Assembly: GCA_039545275.1 (NCBI GenBank)
Contig: BCHS01000011.1
Location: 434,001-498,000, forward strand
Direction of reading: 5' to 3'
Source: Pseudomicrostroma phylloplanum
Lineage: Eukaryota > Basidiomycota > Exobasidiomycetes > Microstromatales
Length of the DNA stretch: 64,000 nucleotides
Shown: in pieces, positions 10,927-22,331 of the stretch
How positions within the stretch are numbered: the first letter of the stretch is position 1
Layout of the letters: every line of letters starts with the position of its first letter
Made by a program: the position numbers and the translations under genes
The notes under the pieces: generated by a model
What the model saw: only the letters and a program-made list of their open reading frames with translations
Database searches by the model: none
Told to the model about the DNA's origin: nothing

Positions 10927-13900
10927 TCACCTTCTCACCCTCGTATCTACTAGCGCCTGCAAATCCTCCACCTCGGAGAGTCGCTTCCGGATCTTCTCCA
11001 TCCAGCTCGCGCGCTCCACCTCGAGCTCGTCCAGAAGGGCCTGCCGCACCTGCGCCTCGAGGGAATTGCGGTGCTCGTCGAGCTCCGAGTGGAGCGCCTA
11101 GCGGGACGAGGAGGAGGAGCAGGAAGACAGGGGTGAGGATGAGAGGGAAGCAGAGGGAGTTGGGGAGGGAGAGCGAGAGGACAGCGATGGGAAAGAGGGA
11201 GAGAGAGGCTGGGGGGAGAGTGAGCGTGAGGAGACGGAACGATCTTACAGACATCACGTCCTCGGCCGCGAACACACACTCACCCGAAGGTTCTTGAGAC
11301 TCTCGAGCTTACGCAGCACGCTCTGCGTTCTGTCCAGCTCCTCATTCGTACCTTGGTGAGCCTTCGAGGCCGATCGGCCCGCAGCTGCCTCCTGCAGATG
11401 TCGACCTCGGATCTGCGTGCCGGGCCGGGAGCGCAGCGCTGCCAATGTCGGAGTGACAGAGGCCGGCCCGTCGTCTGGTCCGAAGACTCGTAGAGAGGTG
11501 GGGACACGACGACTGCTGCTGCTCTGCAGCTCGTACTCTGTATGAGATGCCATGTCCTTGGAGGCTCCGATGTTCGGCCAGTACAGAGCGTCGGCCCCGC
11601 TGCCGAAGTAGTCATCCGTACTAGCGACAGGGGTCGCTCCGGCCGTTGGGGTACGACATTCCTGCTCGCCTTCCTCTGTGACCTCCTGAGACTGCCCCTC
11701 TAGCTCCCACGGGGGGTACAGAGGAGTGACGCTCCCTGACTCCAAGCCATGGTCGCCGGTCGATGCGGAGGAAGGCCTGGAAGAGACGACACTCGCATCG
11801 CCCGTACCTCTATGCTCGAAATCTCTGGCCTTGCCTGCCGCTCCTCTCGACGTGGTCCTTCCCTCGAGGGCAAAGTAGGCCCGGGTGGGGGTAGTCGCAT
11901 AGCCGATTCCATGAGCACTGCGTGGCGAGGGCGGGATGCCAAACGTGTTGGTCGAGTCCACCGAGGTGCATCGTTCGACGACGTCCTCGTTGCGAAAGAC
12001 GCTTCGTCTTCCACCCCGCGTCGAGACGGAGTCGCGCTCACCACTGCGATCCGCCCCGGAGCGGTACGAAGAGACGGTAGAGCCTGTAGTGGGACGGGTG
12101 GCGGCTCTCGTGCGGCTGGCGAGGGCAGTGCTGTCGTCTTCGGCCAGCAATGTAAGAGCACGGGAAGATTGCTTACTGGCAGCAAAGACCGAAGGACGAG
12201 GCAGTCTCTTGGCGGAGGACATGCTTAGCAGCTCCCTCGGTTCGTCCGCATCCAGCTGCAGCAGGTTGCCTTCCGGCCTGGGTGGGCGTGAAGGGAGCGG
12301 AGGGGATACGACAAGGGGTGCCTTTCGCTTGCCATCGCGCTGGCTTGGGCCCCTTCGCTGGGGGGCACTGGGGGAGCTGTCGTCACTGTTGCTTCGCAGA
12401 GAGCCGCGAGTGGGTATTGAGGAACTCGAGAAGGTTCTCCCGACTGACCCAAGAGACGTAGGCGGCGATGTCAGAGGAGCTGACGGCATGCGTCTAGTCT
12501 GTAAAGCTCTGCCACCAGGCGATGACCCCTGGTCAGCTGCAGAATCCTGCGACATGCTCTGAGGAGATAGGCAACGCTCGGCCATGAACCCAAGCGAGCT
12601 TGCACTAGGAGCCGCTCTCATACGTCTCGTTTGTGTTGCGATGTCCTGCTTTCCACCCGTCTTAGATGATGTGACCGATAGGCCGTCGATGGCTGAATTG
12701 GAGCGCTCGTCGCTAGCCTCTTCGATCTTGCTCAAGCGTCTCCGCGGAGGGGGAATGATCTCATCTTGCTCGTCTCCATAGGCGTCATCAATGTGCACCG
12801 TCTGCACAGGACGGACGTTCGCACCTGTACCAGGGAGCGTACGTGGGTCACTGACCAGTACAGGCGCTGTAGGACTCTTGCTTGGTGAACCGGGACGCTT
12901 GTGGTGGGAGACGTTTGCAGAGGCCTCCGAAGACGACCTGCTATTCTCTTGTTCGGACCCCGTAGAGGGACTTGCAGAAGACCTTTTCCTTGCCAAAATG
13001 GCACCGGGAACGAGTGACGTGAGAGCAGAAGGGGCAGGTCTCGTCTCGATAGTCGTGGCGGTACTCGTCTCAATAACCACGGCGTTCGAGGTGGATGCAG
13101 CTCGTCTTCGCAACGTGCCCAAAGAGTCGTCTCCTCTACCATTGCGGAAAAGCTTCGCAGGCCGACCGAAGCTCGACAATGGTCGACCGCTCGGTTCAGC
13201 TTCCTCACCGAAAGTGTCGCCATCGCTGAAGAACTTCTTGACTTTGGCAATGGGACCGGACAAGACTGTAGATCGGGTCTGCGTTTGCTGCGAGGCGTTC
13301 GTGAGAGAGCCTGCAAGATCTGAACTCGTGGACATGACAGGGGAGAGGACGTTGTCTTGAGGTCGATCGAGGTCGAAATGGCTGCGCAAATCGTAGGTGG
13401 AAGCACGGGCAAGCGTGTCAGCTGAGCTCATCATAGTCGCTGGAGGATCGACTCACAAGACCGCAGAAGGCATGATGTACCTCAGGTTGAGTCCCCTCTT
13501 GCCGATGTATTGATTCGCCCTCACATTCCAGATCGTGATCGTGCAATAGGTCACTACGTCCAAAGACAGGATGCGGGTAGCGTCAATTTTGCGTCGTGAG
13601 CTCTCGCGCTATCGACTCCGATTGGCGTCTACTCACCAGATGGACGGAGCGTGTCCAGCTCAACCCTGCCTGTGTTGGACAAGCACTGAACAGGCTCGAT
13701 TCTTGTATCCTTTCCCTGCCATAGCTTGAAGAGCTTGCGGCCCTCGCCAAAGGAGGGGGAATCAGGTGCATCACCCTTTCCAGGTCTTGAGGTGGTCCAA
13801 GTGGTCAAGCGGTGACCAGAGGTGAGGGCGGTGAGCTTGACAGGTCGGTTGTTGAAGTTGAGCTGCATCCAGATGTCTCCTTCTTCGGTAGCCCTCTCGT

Positions 13901-14261
13901 CAATTCTGCCGCTCTGTCCTGGCACGAGTAATCCTGCGTCGTTCGCTCTGTTCCGGGGTCGCCTCTTGAAGAACAAGACGAGCTCTTCCTTGTCGCCATC
14001 GCCGCTTCTGACCAGAACTTTGCCTCTCCTGATTCTCTTCTGCGCAGCAGAGGCCACTAGTGGTGCGAGGAAGCGCAGGTCGGGACAGGGTGCGCCTGGA
14101 AGGGAAGGATATTCTGGTAGGGCTTTGCCAGTCTGGACGTCGCACAATCTTGCTTGAAAGCCTGGTCAGTCGGGGCAAAGACACTGGGGTCAAGGTGAGC
14201 TGATGTCGATTCTGCACAGCCATCGTCGGAGTATTATGCGAGACGTACCATTGCCGAGCAT
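10927..14261 (-). CDS. five-exon protein of unknown function with C-terminal coiled coil
   Basis: Inferred exons on the minus strand: 14261-14249, 14161-13637, 13553-13457, 13381-11284 and 11097-10927 (967 aa). Every junction has GT-AG ends and keeps frame. The N-terminal 211 residues are well ordered and compact (LVLFFKRRPRN, then TYCTITIWNVRANQYIG). The middle 700 are Ser/Arg/Pro-rich and disordered. The last 65 form a heptad-like coiled coil (ALHSELDEHRNSLEAQVR). If the third intron (13382-13456) is not removed, exon 3 ends at a TGA embedded in its GTGAGT donor and a second gene would start at the ATG at 13434. The exact donor, CTGAC branch point and GCGCAG acceptor favour one gene. I do not recognise the family. 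A further donor-like GTGAGA just before the stop leaves the very C-terminus open. Confidence 0.62.
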
Positions 14262-14684
14262 CGCTGATGTGAATTCTAACGACTGCGCTGAACTGTAAGA
14301 AGGAGAAGAGATAGTAATGATGAGAGGGAGGAGGAGGCTGTGAAGCAGATGTGTGGGTATTGTAGGAGAGTGAGAAGGACAGAAGGGTGCATTCGAATGG
14401 GCTCAGTGAGTAACAAGGGCAAGACACTCAGGTCCCTCTGGGACTTCACGCTTCCCCTGTCTGCATCCTCTTTACTTCCTCGCTCCGGCCGCGTCCGGCT
14501 ACGCGGCACGGTAGCGCGGCAGTCAAGAGTCCCCGCACTTCCATCGGGTCAAGAGTCCCGTCCTGTGCCATGTTCAGCTACGGCGTCTGCCTCTTTTGAT
14601 TGATTGGTTCATCGGCATTACGGACACGAGTGAAGAGAAGGTAGCAAGGCGGTACACCCGCTCAGTTGGTGTGCTCCGAGGTGC
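14262..14684. other. intergenic: promoter of the five-exon gene and FKBP2 3' region
   Basis: 423 bp without a supportable gene. On the minus strand it has a pyrimidine-rich stretch (about 14283-14345) just upstream of the start at 14261, as in many fungal promoters. Confidence 0.5.
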
Positions 14685-15535
14685 TTAGAGCTCTTCCTTG
14701 CCGGCAGCGACGGACGCAGCACGGGCGGCGGCTGCTCGCGGACCGGAAATCTGGAGAAGCTCCACTGGACGATGCCATCATGGCCAGAGGCCGAAATCGA
14801 CGTCAAGGATATAGAGAGTCAGTCTCAACGTCTTCGTTCAGCGTCTCTGACGTCAGTCGGCTCACCGTCAAAGACGAGGGTAGCACCTCCTGGAATGCTA
14901 CTGCCAGCTCCGCGGTCTCCGTAGCCGTCCTGTGGTGGAATCTGCAACTTTCGCTTCTCTCCTTCGCACATCTCCTGGAGACCCTTGTCCCAACCGGCTA
15001 TCACCTGTCCAACACCGACTGTGATGAGCGAAGGCACATGGGGAAAGGGGAGACAACAATACATAGGTTAGCATGGAAAGCTCCACCAGCGGATCAGTCC
15101 GAAGAGCATGCTCACGTGTGAACTCCTGCAAAGAAAGAAAAGCGCGCAGGGAGCAGAGCGTCAGTGGGTACTCGGATAGCCTTAGGCTCGCGTCCATCAC
15201 CTCGCGCCAACTCACAAAGGGTGTGCCCCTGTCCAAGCTCGAGTCGAACTTCTCGCCTTCCCAGAGCTTGCCGGTGTAGTGCCTGTGTAGGTGGGTGCGA
15301 CAACAAATCAGAGTCTGCGCGAACCATACCATACAATGTCCCAACAGCACCTCTGAGCTCTCTTACCCCTCCACCATGCTACTCACATGCTCAACTTGTC
15401 TCCATGGGCCGACTTTACGGGGCACTCGCTAGGGCGGTGCTTGATGCCGATCTGGAGGGAAGAGGGAGGCGTCTTGGCGTCGACCAGTGCAACGGAAGAT
15501 GCGGCTGCGGCGAGGATGAAGGGTACGAAGCGCAT
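14685..15535 (-). CDS. FPR2: FKBP-type peptidyl-prolyl isomerase of the ER (FKBP2/Fpr2)
   Basis: Prolyl cis-trans isomerase assisting folding in the ER lumen. Exons 15535-15387, 15282-15216, 15125-15116, 15018-14866 and 14764-14685 give 152 aa. A signal peptide covers about residues 1-20 ([20 protein letters not shown]). The FKBP core follows: [15 protein letters not shown], then [17 protein letters not shown], then GYGDRGAG and [10 protein letters not shown], containing the usual drug- and substrate-pocket residues (Tyr, Asp, Phe, Val-Ile, Trp, Tyr). The protein ends KEEL, a variant of the HDEL/KDEL retrieval signal. Exon 3 is only 10 nt (GAGTTCACAC) yet supplies the EFT before LGVGQ that aligns with the family, so it is needed. 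The start is fixed by the signal peptide. It is divergent to Vps36. Confidence 0.93.
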
Positions 15536-15868
15536 GATGGGAGGGTATGTGAGGGCAGAGTGTGTCTGTCAAGCGACGGTCGTGGTAGGAAGAAAGGAAG
15601 GATTGGACGAGGTGTTGCTCTTTGTCGCCCGATGCTCCACGTCGGAATCGAAGCTTGGGCCACTTTGGACTTGCTTGAGTGCAGGCACTGCGTCAGTGTC
15701 CTCGTCTGCCCATCCTCTCTTTCCGTGTCTGTGGCCCCGCAACGCCGCCCATTGCCTCTACTCGCGGGGAATCTGGGTATCCCGTACTGATCCGCAATCC
15801 TCCAGGCAGCAGCAGCAGAAGCATCGTCGTCCTCTGTGCTGGTCGAGGCGATCATCATTACCCCCGTC
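15536..15868. promoter_or_regulatory. divergent promoter region FPR2/VPS36
   Basis: 333 bp between two start codons facing away from each other. It must hold both promoters. No TATA box is obvious. Confidence 0.5.
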
Positions 15869-18067
15869 ATGGGCGCCTCTGTGCCTTCCTCGCCTCTGAT
15901 CCCCCTCTCCATCCTCCCATCGTCTCTCGGCTCCCACCTCCTACCAACAGAAGAAGTCCTCTCCCTGTCCCCCTCCATCGGCCTCTACTCCAACTCGATC
16001 AAGCTCCCGCACCACCAAGACGGGACCATCTACCTCACCTCGCATCGCATCATCTACATAGACTCCGCTTCCCCGCGTACCAAGAGCGGGTACTTGAGGT
16101 TGGACGATGTCAAGCTTACAGAGTACTATGCGGGATTCCTCAAGAGCTCCCCGAAGGTCATCATCGGCATGGACATTGGCGATCGAGAGGGTGACGCAGA
16201 GAGAAGAGCCGAAGTGGCACGACTGCAAGATGAGATGGCCATGACCAATGGCGTGGCCGGGGTGGGGTTGGGTACGAGCACTACACCAGCAGCAGTCCGG
16301 GGCAGCTCTACGGCCAATGGGTACGCCAACACTGCACCGGCGCAGGCGCAGGTAAGATGGGTGTGCTCCGTATGTGGTTTCAGCAATCAAGGGGTAGAAG
16401 GAGGCACAGAGTCTTGCCAGCTCTGTGGTGTACGCAGGGACCCAGCAACATCGGCATCTGCCTCCTCAAGGCCACCACCTCCGATCTCGTCAGCTCAGCG
16501 GCTTGGCCCGCCGTCGCTCAGGACATCTGCCGCCTCACTGCAGCCTACACCGCCTCCACCCGCACCTTCCTCGGGTCCAGAGATTCCCTGCCCAGCCTGC
16601 ACCTTCCTCAATCACCCCTCGATGCCCAGTTGTGAAGTCTGCGGTACATCCCTCAGCACAGCGCAGGTGCCTTCCGTGATCCGGAGTGCTCCCGTCCCGC
16701 CTTCGGAGGCCAACTCTCTCCCCACCACGCCGGCAATCTCCAGACCTACTACGCCTGCGCCCCCCAAAGGACCAGTGGGAGAGGTAACTGTCAAGCTATC
16801 TTTCCGCAAGGGAGGTGACAAGGCCTTCTACGAAGCGCTAGACAGGGCCATGCGTCGTGCAGCGTGGAAGAGGACCGCTAGTGCGAGCTCAACAGACGCG
16901 GCTCGTGACCCCTCCCGGCCTTCCTCCGCTGGAGCGGGTCGAGCCTCCTCCCTCCGCACAGCAGCCATAGTGGACATTGACGGTAGGCGCGCCTCTACCC
17001 CCTCTGCCTCGGGCTCGGGCAACGCAGTTGTGGGCATCGACGGTCTCCTGAATGCCTACTCGCACAAGTCCGCCCTAGAGTCCTCGGACATGTCGACTGC
17101 CCTGCAGGACCTGCGAGGCCTGATGGCTAAGGCCAAGGACATGGTCGATCTCGCCGAGTCTCTCAATGCCAAGCTTTCCAAGCGCGAGGCGGAGCATGCC
17201 CCTGGAGAGTCCACTGAAGACGGAGAAGAGGAAGAGGCAGCGACGCTCATTCGGTCTAGTCTGGTCAAGCTGGGACTGCCCACCACTGCGGTGACAAAGG
17301 AGATGGCGAGGGATGAGGAGGAGTACCATCGTGAGCTTGCAAAAGAGCTCGGGTATGTCCTTCTGGGCGGGAGGAATGTCGGAGGTGGCAACCGAGGAGC
17401 AGCCTCTTCTACGTCCACCATCGGCCTGCTCGGCAAAGGGCGCGTACTCGAAAAGGGGGAGCGTCCCCGCCCAGTAGCGTCGAGCATCTACACTGCCCAG
17501 TCTTCTAGCGCCACCACCACCACCAGCTCCTCCCCCTCGGACCGACCCCGTCCCGGCATCCTCACCCTCGACGAGATCTGGTGCACCTGGAATCGCCTGC
17601 GCGGAATCGCCCTCGTCCCTCCCACAACCCTCCTCTCCACCTTACCCTACCTCGTAGCAGACCTCACACAGCCGAGGATCTTCTACACCACGCTTCCGAG
17701 GAGTGGACTGAGAGTTGTGCATCTGGAGGAGTTTACTGAGGAGAGGGTTAGGGAGAGGATGATGAGACGGTTGAGCGCTCGAGAGGGGGAGGGGGGACAG
17801 CAGGAGGAAGAGCAGGAGGTGCCCTCTGGACGGATCATCTCGGCAGGCAGCAGTGACTTTGGTCGCCCCCTCACGACGCTTCATGTGGCGCAAGCAGAGG
17901 GCATCTCCATCCTCCTCACGCAGGAGCTGCTCCACCTCGTCGAGATGGAGAGCGGCGCGATTGTGCGGGATCAAGGGCCATACGATGCTGGGGCGGATAC
18001 TGGAGGCGCAGGAGGGAGTGGAGAGATGGCATGGTGGAGCAATCGGTTCGCCGAGTTGGCTGTTTGA
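15869..18067 (+). CDS. VPS36: ESCRT-II subunit Vps36
   Basis: Endosomal ubiquitin-binding subunit of ESCRT-II in multivesicular body sorting. Single exon, 732 aa. The GLUE domain begins near residue 20 (GTIYLTSHRIIYIDS, LRLDDVKLTEYYAGF) and resumes at about 305 with VTVKLSFRKGGDKAFYEAL. Two Npl4-type zinc fingers are inserted between: about 163-187 (WVCSVCGFSN then CQLCG) and 238-258 (CPACTFLNH then CEVCG). This split-PH layout with two NZFs is the yeast arrangement. The C-terminal half from about 430 carries the EAP30 winged helices (IRSSLVKLGLPTTAVTKEM). At 732 aa it is longer than yeast Vps36 (566 aa) because of disordered linkers. The ATG at 15869 is chosen; an upstream GTG in frame is not a fungal start. 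Confidence 0.93.
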   Translation: MGASVPSSPLIPLSILPSSLGSHLLPTEEVLSLSPSIGLYSNSIKLPHHQDGTIYLTSHRIIYIDSASPRTKSGYLRLDDVKLTEYYAGFLKSSPKVIIGMDIGDREGDAERRAEVARLQDEMAMTNGVAGVGLGTSTTPAAVRGSSTANGYANTAPAQAQVRWVCSVCGFSNQGVEGGTESCQLCGVRRDPATSASASSRPPPPISSAQRLGPPSLRTSAASLQPTPPPPAPSSGPEIPCPACTFLNHPSMPSCEVCGTSLSTAQVPSVIRSAPVPPSEANSLPTTPAISRPTTPAPPKGPVGEVTVKLSFRKGGDKAFYEALDRAMRRAAWKRTASASSTDAARDPSRPSSAGAGRASSLRTAAIVDIDGRRASTPSASGSGNAVVGIDGLLNAYSHKSALESSDMSTALQDLRGLMAKAKDMVDLAESLNAKLSKREAEHAPGESTEDGEEEEAATLIRSSLVKLGLPTTAVTKEMARDEEEYHRELAKELGYVLLGGRNVGGGNRGAASSTSTIGLLGKGRVLEKGERPRPVASSIYTAQSSSATTTTSSSPSDRPRPGILTLDEIWCTWNRLRGIALVPPTTLLSTLPYLVADLTQPRIFYTTLPRSGLRVVHLEEFTEERVRERMMRRLSAREGEGGQQEEEQEVPSGRIISAGSSDFGRPLTTLHVAQAEGISILLTQELLHLVEMESGAIVRDQGPYDAGADTGGAGGSGEMAWWSNRFAELAV

Positions 18068-18241
18068 AAGTCACCGGCAGCTGATGTGAGATGAGTAGCA
18101 GGCGGGCAGGGTTGTCTATAGAGCGCATACATGCATTAGACTTGCATATGAACACATGTTTCCAAGGGCACAATCGATTCGCTTCGTGAGCATCGTCGTC
18201 GACTCTTCTACGTCATCGAAGTCTCAGAAGATCTTCAATGT

Positions 18242-19701
18242 CTACTTCATCGCGCCCGCCGTCATGGGAGGATCGGAGCCAAGACTGGGAGGGAGATAAT
18301 CCCTGGGCTTGGTCCTGCACTTTAGCTTTGTCTTGCTTCCTGCAAACAGCTGCGAGGAGATGGTAGCTTGTACGTCTTCCTTGTGCTACAGGGTAAAAGC
18401 ATCAGAAACCCGTCAGTATGAGCTCGCTGACAACGACCCGTACATTCGCACTACTCACATGTCCATGGAGGTCCCTCCATTCTAGCTCTACCCAATTCTC
18501 CCCCTCTGCTCTGCGTCTGCTAGCCATGAGTGCATCTCTAGCATCATACCCAGGTCCGTCTCCCTGTCCCCTCCCCCCAAATCCACCTCCACCACCAGCT
18601 CCGGGTCCTCCCGGTGTGCCATTGAACTTGACTCCCACATTGTACGCCGTCTTCTTCTCCTTCTTGGCCGCTGCTGCTGGATGAGGAGCTCCCTCTCCGC
18701 CTTCGGACTCGTTGCCAGTCTGCTCGCCCGCGAATGCCTTGGCGGCGTTGCGCTTGTCTTCGGCCTCGAGGGCGTCGAGGCCGTCGAGGTGGTGCATAGA
18801 GGGACGTAGCTGGAGGATGCGATCTAGCTGTGTAAGGTGGAGGGCCTCTGCGTGAGGGTAGGTACGACGATGGTAAAAGGAAGATGTCAAAGAGTGACTC
18901 GCAGCTGGCCATCCCGACAGGCTCGCTCTACTCACGGTCTCTCATCACCCCAACGCAGTACTTGGTCATGTGGGGCATCACCTCGCTCTCCAATCTCATC
19001 TTCTCCAATTTCCTCGAAGGGCCCCTTGACCCACCCACTCCTCCCATCTCCTCATCACTATCCGCTGCTCGACTCTTGTTTCCCCTCCTGCGTGCCCAGG
19101 GAAGAGCATCCTCGTCTCCTGTATCATCACCAGCTGCATTACCGTTGCCGCTGCCGCTGCCGCTGCCAATCTGGCCGCCCATCTTCTCGGCGCCCTTTGC
19201 CATCTCCTCTCCCTTTTCCTTGTGATAAAGGGCTGCACGCAAGTCCAGCGGCAGCTCGACCTGTACCCAGCCGGCATTGGGTCGCCAGCGGATGGCATGG
19301 GTCAAACCGCGCTCTCTGGAGTAGTTGGGCAGGGGAAGGGGAGCTCGGTTGGGGTAGGTTGGGTATTGGAAGAGCTGCAGAGATGAGGTGGAAGGGATGG
19401 AGTGGGAGAGGTAGATGGGATACGAGGCGAGGAGGTTGGGGTCGTCGAATTCTTGCTTTGTCTCTTCCTGACCGTCATCGCCGGTTTGTGCAGAAGAGCT
19501 GTTCTGTCCTGAAGGGCCAGCGGTACTGTCGCCGTCTGCTTGGGCCGAGTCTACATTCTGGTTGGAAGGTGGAGCGTCGTTGTCTGCCATGAGGACATCG
19601 TTATCGTCGTCGATGTCCACTGCCGAGGAGGAAGACCGCCCGGGAACAATGGACAGCGGCTTGGTTTTGGTCTTGACAGTATTGGACGTCGAGGCAGACA
19701 T
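18242..19701 (-). CDS. RPC37: RNA polymerase III subunit RPC5 (Rpc37/Sin-like)
   Basis: TFIIF-like subunit of RNA polymerase III acting with Rpc53 in initiation and termination. Exons 19701-18936, 18847-18459 and 18385-18242 give 432 aa. The characteristic N-terminal core is near residues 85-125: ASYPIYLSHSI, then LQLFQYPTYPNRAP, matching the RPC5 dimerisation-fold signature (Y-P-V-Y-L then L-x-x-x-Q-Y-P). WVQVELPLDL follows. A Gly/Ser-Asp linker carries acidic clusters. Exons 2 and 3 hold LHLTQLDRILQLRPSMHHLD and WVELEWRDLHG, conserved in RPC5 C-termini. A GTG-type extension upstream of 19701 lacks ATG and is ignored. Convergent with VPS36 (174 bp between stops). Confidence 0.85.
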
Positions 19702-20155
19702 GGCGTGGTGATAGGCGGTGTGCCTGCCTGTACGAAGATGCGAAGGTCTGTCTTGACTTCGCAGTCGTACCAACGGAAAGGGAACTTTGGCTTGAGTCCC
19801 CGCCTGGCTGTGGCTGCACTTTTGCTGAGTGGGTGCGCCGCGCGGGGAGGATTTTGGCTGAGCGTAGACCGATTCCGCGGAAGAAGCTATCGTCAGACGA
19901 CCGACCAGGACACCATCATCAGCATAGACTACCAGTGACCATCACCACTGCTCAGACTGACGCCCAGGTCATAGACTGATACAGCGAGCATTTGAAGCTC
20001 GCTCATAGAGCGAAGGTAGTGTCCACTCTCGTCCGCTTTCTCTCATACGTCAAGACGGGCCGAGGGTCTCATCTGCTCCTCTCCTTCAAGCCTACAAGGA
20101 AGCCATCACACTTTGCAAAGCGCAGCTGCCCACTCCACTCCTTGCTATCGCTACC
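19702..20155. promoter_or_regulatory. divergent promoter region RPC37/LETM1-like
   Basis: 454 bp between divergent start codons. No additional gene is supportable. Confidence 0.5.
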
Positions 20156-22015
20156 ATGCTTCGGCAGGTAGCCTCATCTTCGTCCTCGGCGCTCCGCAGG
20201 CAAGCATCATCCTCATCATCATCGCCGTCCTATGCGGCCCTCTCCTCCTTGAGGGACGCCCCTTCGTCCGCCAGGCTCCTCGCTGCTCCCACCCGGCGTT
20301 TAGGCGATGCTGCGATCCTTCCCCCGGCTCAATGGAGACATCAGCGCTTCTATGCCACTTCCTCGGATCTCGACAGATCGACAACAAAGGGCGGCAAGGA
20401 AGGTCGCGATATCCCTCCCCCCTCGATCCCCATCACCCACACCACATCACCCTCAAAGCGCCAAAAGGGCGTGTATGCGACTAGAGACACCTTAGACCGC
20501 CCAACGCCATCGGAGTCGAGACAGGCCAAGCCTGCCACTTCAACATCGCAAGGGTCCAAAGCCACTTCGGGACCCAGCCATAGAGATGCAAGCTCTCTGC
20601 TTGCTATTCAGCATCGCCCCGCCGTAGACCAGACTACCAGCGTGGCTCGGTCCGATCATGCGAACCTCCCTTCGTCTGAGGCACAGCCTGCTGCGCCTGC
20701 AGAGAAGAAGACGATCATGTCCCGCATCAAGGGCATCTACACACAACTCAAGTTCCTCTTCCAATTCTACCTGAACGGAGTAAAGCAGATCTGGAGGGAT
20801 CGCAAACGGGTCATTGCGATCCGAGAGGCTTGTCAGCTGGAAGGGGGCAGGCAGCAGAGCTGGGCAGAGGCGAGGCTGGTGCGAACACATAGCAAGGATC
20901 TCAAGAAGTTGCCCTTGTTCTTGGCCATCCTGCTGATCTTGGAGGAAGTGTTGCCTCTGGTCGTCATCTACGCAGTGAGTAGGCGGCTCTCCAGACAGAC
21001 TGAGTCGTCGCCTTGCTCATTACTTACAAGCCCCTTGCTCCATCTTCACGTTTGGTAGCCCTTCTTGCTCCCCTCCACCTGCATCTTGCCATCTCAGACT
21101 GCGAAGATTCGCCAAACAGAGGAGGTGAAGAGGGCCAATGCTGTGGAGGCTCTGAGAAAGTCTAAAGAGGTTCAAGAGCTCATGGACGTGGCCGGTCTTC
21201 CATTGAAGGCTAGTCTGGAGGACCTCAAGGAGAGAATCAGCATGAGACTTGCCGGCGGCGAGTCGAGGCAAGAGGAGGCTCTGAGGAGGTGGCGGGGACT
21301 TGGCAAGGAGAGTCTGACGGGATTGAGCAAGTGAGTCGATAGTGGTGCTACTGAATGTCTCACAGCTTGCAGAGCGGACCGGCTGACTAGTCACTCTCGC
21401 CCCTTCTCATTTCACAGGGTCTTTTCTCTACCCACTTTCGCCCGTCCTGCCGTGATCCTGCGCTCTAATCTGGAGTCGCACCTGCTCTACATGGTGCAAG
21501 ACGACGCTCTCCTGGCAAACGCTACAGACACCAAATCGCCAACAACGTCTCCATACGAGGCAGACTCCGTCAGCTTCACACCCGCTGCCGACCTCCCGAT
21601 CCCGACTACTTCGGCCACGACTGCTGCCGAGGTCCTGAGCGAGCGCGGACTGCGTGCCAGTGGTGCGGACCATGGAGAGATGAAGCGCGACCTGCAAGGC
21701 TGGCTCGACCTCGTCTCCCTCTTCAATGCCTCGTCGTCCTCGTCCTCTACGAGCCCGAGCCGGTCAGATGCACAGCAAGGCAAGGATGCACCCCCCTCCC
21801 TATCACTACGTCGCATCCTTCTCCCTCTCGCCCTCTACCCTCCTCCCTCCCTCTTCACCCCTTCGCTGAGAGAGATGGAGCTGCGAGAGGAAAAGGAAAG
21901 CGCCAAGGGAGTGGTGGAGAAGAGCAAGGTCGTCTTCCACGAGGTGGTAGAGGCACAGGAGAAGGAGGTCAAGAAGGGAAAAGAGGATAAGGCGAATGGT
22001 GTGGGCAAGGCTTGA
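20156..22015 (+). CDS. mitochondrial LETM1-domain protein
   Basis: Inner-membrane LETM1-family protein, linked in yeast (Mdm38/Ylh47) to mitochondrial ribosome contact and cation homeostasis. Exons 20156-20974, 21059-21330 and 21418-22015 give 562 aa. The N-terminus is Arg/Ser/Ala-rich without acidic residues (MLRQVASSSSSALRRQAS), a mitochondrial presequence. The LETM1 core starts near residue 250: KKLPLFLAILLILEEVLPL, a membrane segment, joined across intron 1 to YAPFLLPSTCILPSQ, the family's conserved P-x-x-C-x-x-P-x-Q. A helical ribosome-binding-like region follows (VQELMDVAGLPLKASLEDLKE). The tail is charged and helical. It is shorter than Mdm38 and the C-terminal part is divergent, so I call the family, not the orthologue. 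Confidence 0.85.
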
Positions 22016-22331
22016 GACGATGTTGCTAGAGGGGAGGAGAAGTGCTGGGATAGAGGGGGAGAGAGCCGGGGCATGTTTTGCATTGTATCACTCCTCAACA
22101 CCAAGGTCATCGATATTACAATCGTTCAGAGACAGAAGCAGAAGCAGCAGAAGTGTACAAACAGGATAATCGAGAGAGGAACAGAAGCAAGCAAAAAGAA
22201 AAAGGTCCATATCTCCACAGCTGCATCGGTAGCGCTACCTCCCATCGACATCGCCTGCACTGACCTCCAGTCCTCGCTCACTCAACATCGCGGCCAGCTC
22301 CGTGACGACCTCAGCACTCTTCGGGAGCAGC
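22016..22331. other. convergent 3' region
   Basis: 316 bp between two stop codons facing each other. A CAG/AAG-rich tract at 22130-22155 and AAAAAGAAAAAG at 22193-22204 are the only low-complexity features. Confidence 0.5.

Noticed and set aside
13432..13434. ATG at 13434 as the start of a separate gene
   Set aside because: It lies inside a well-formed intron; the upstream exon joins the same frame exactly. Kept only as an alternative model.
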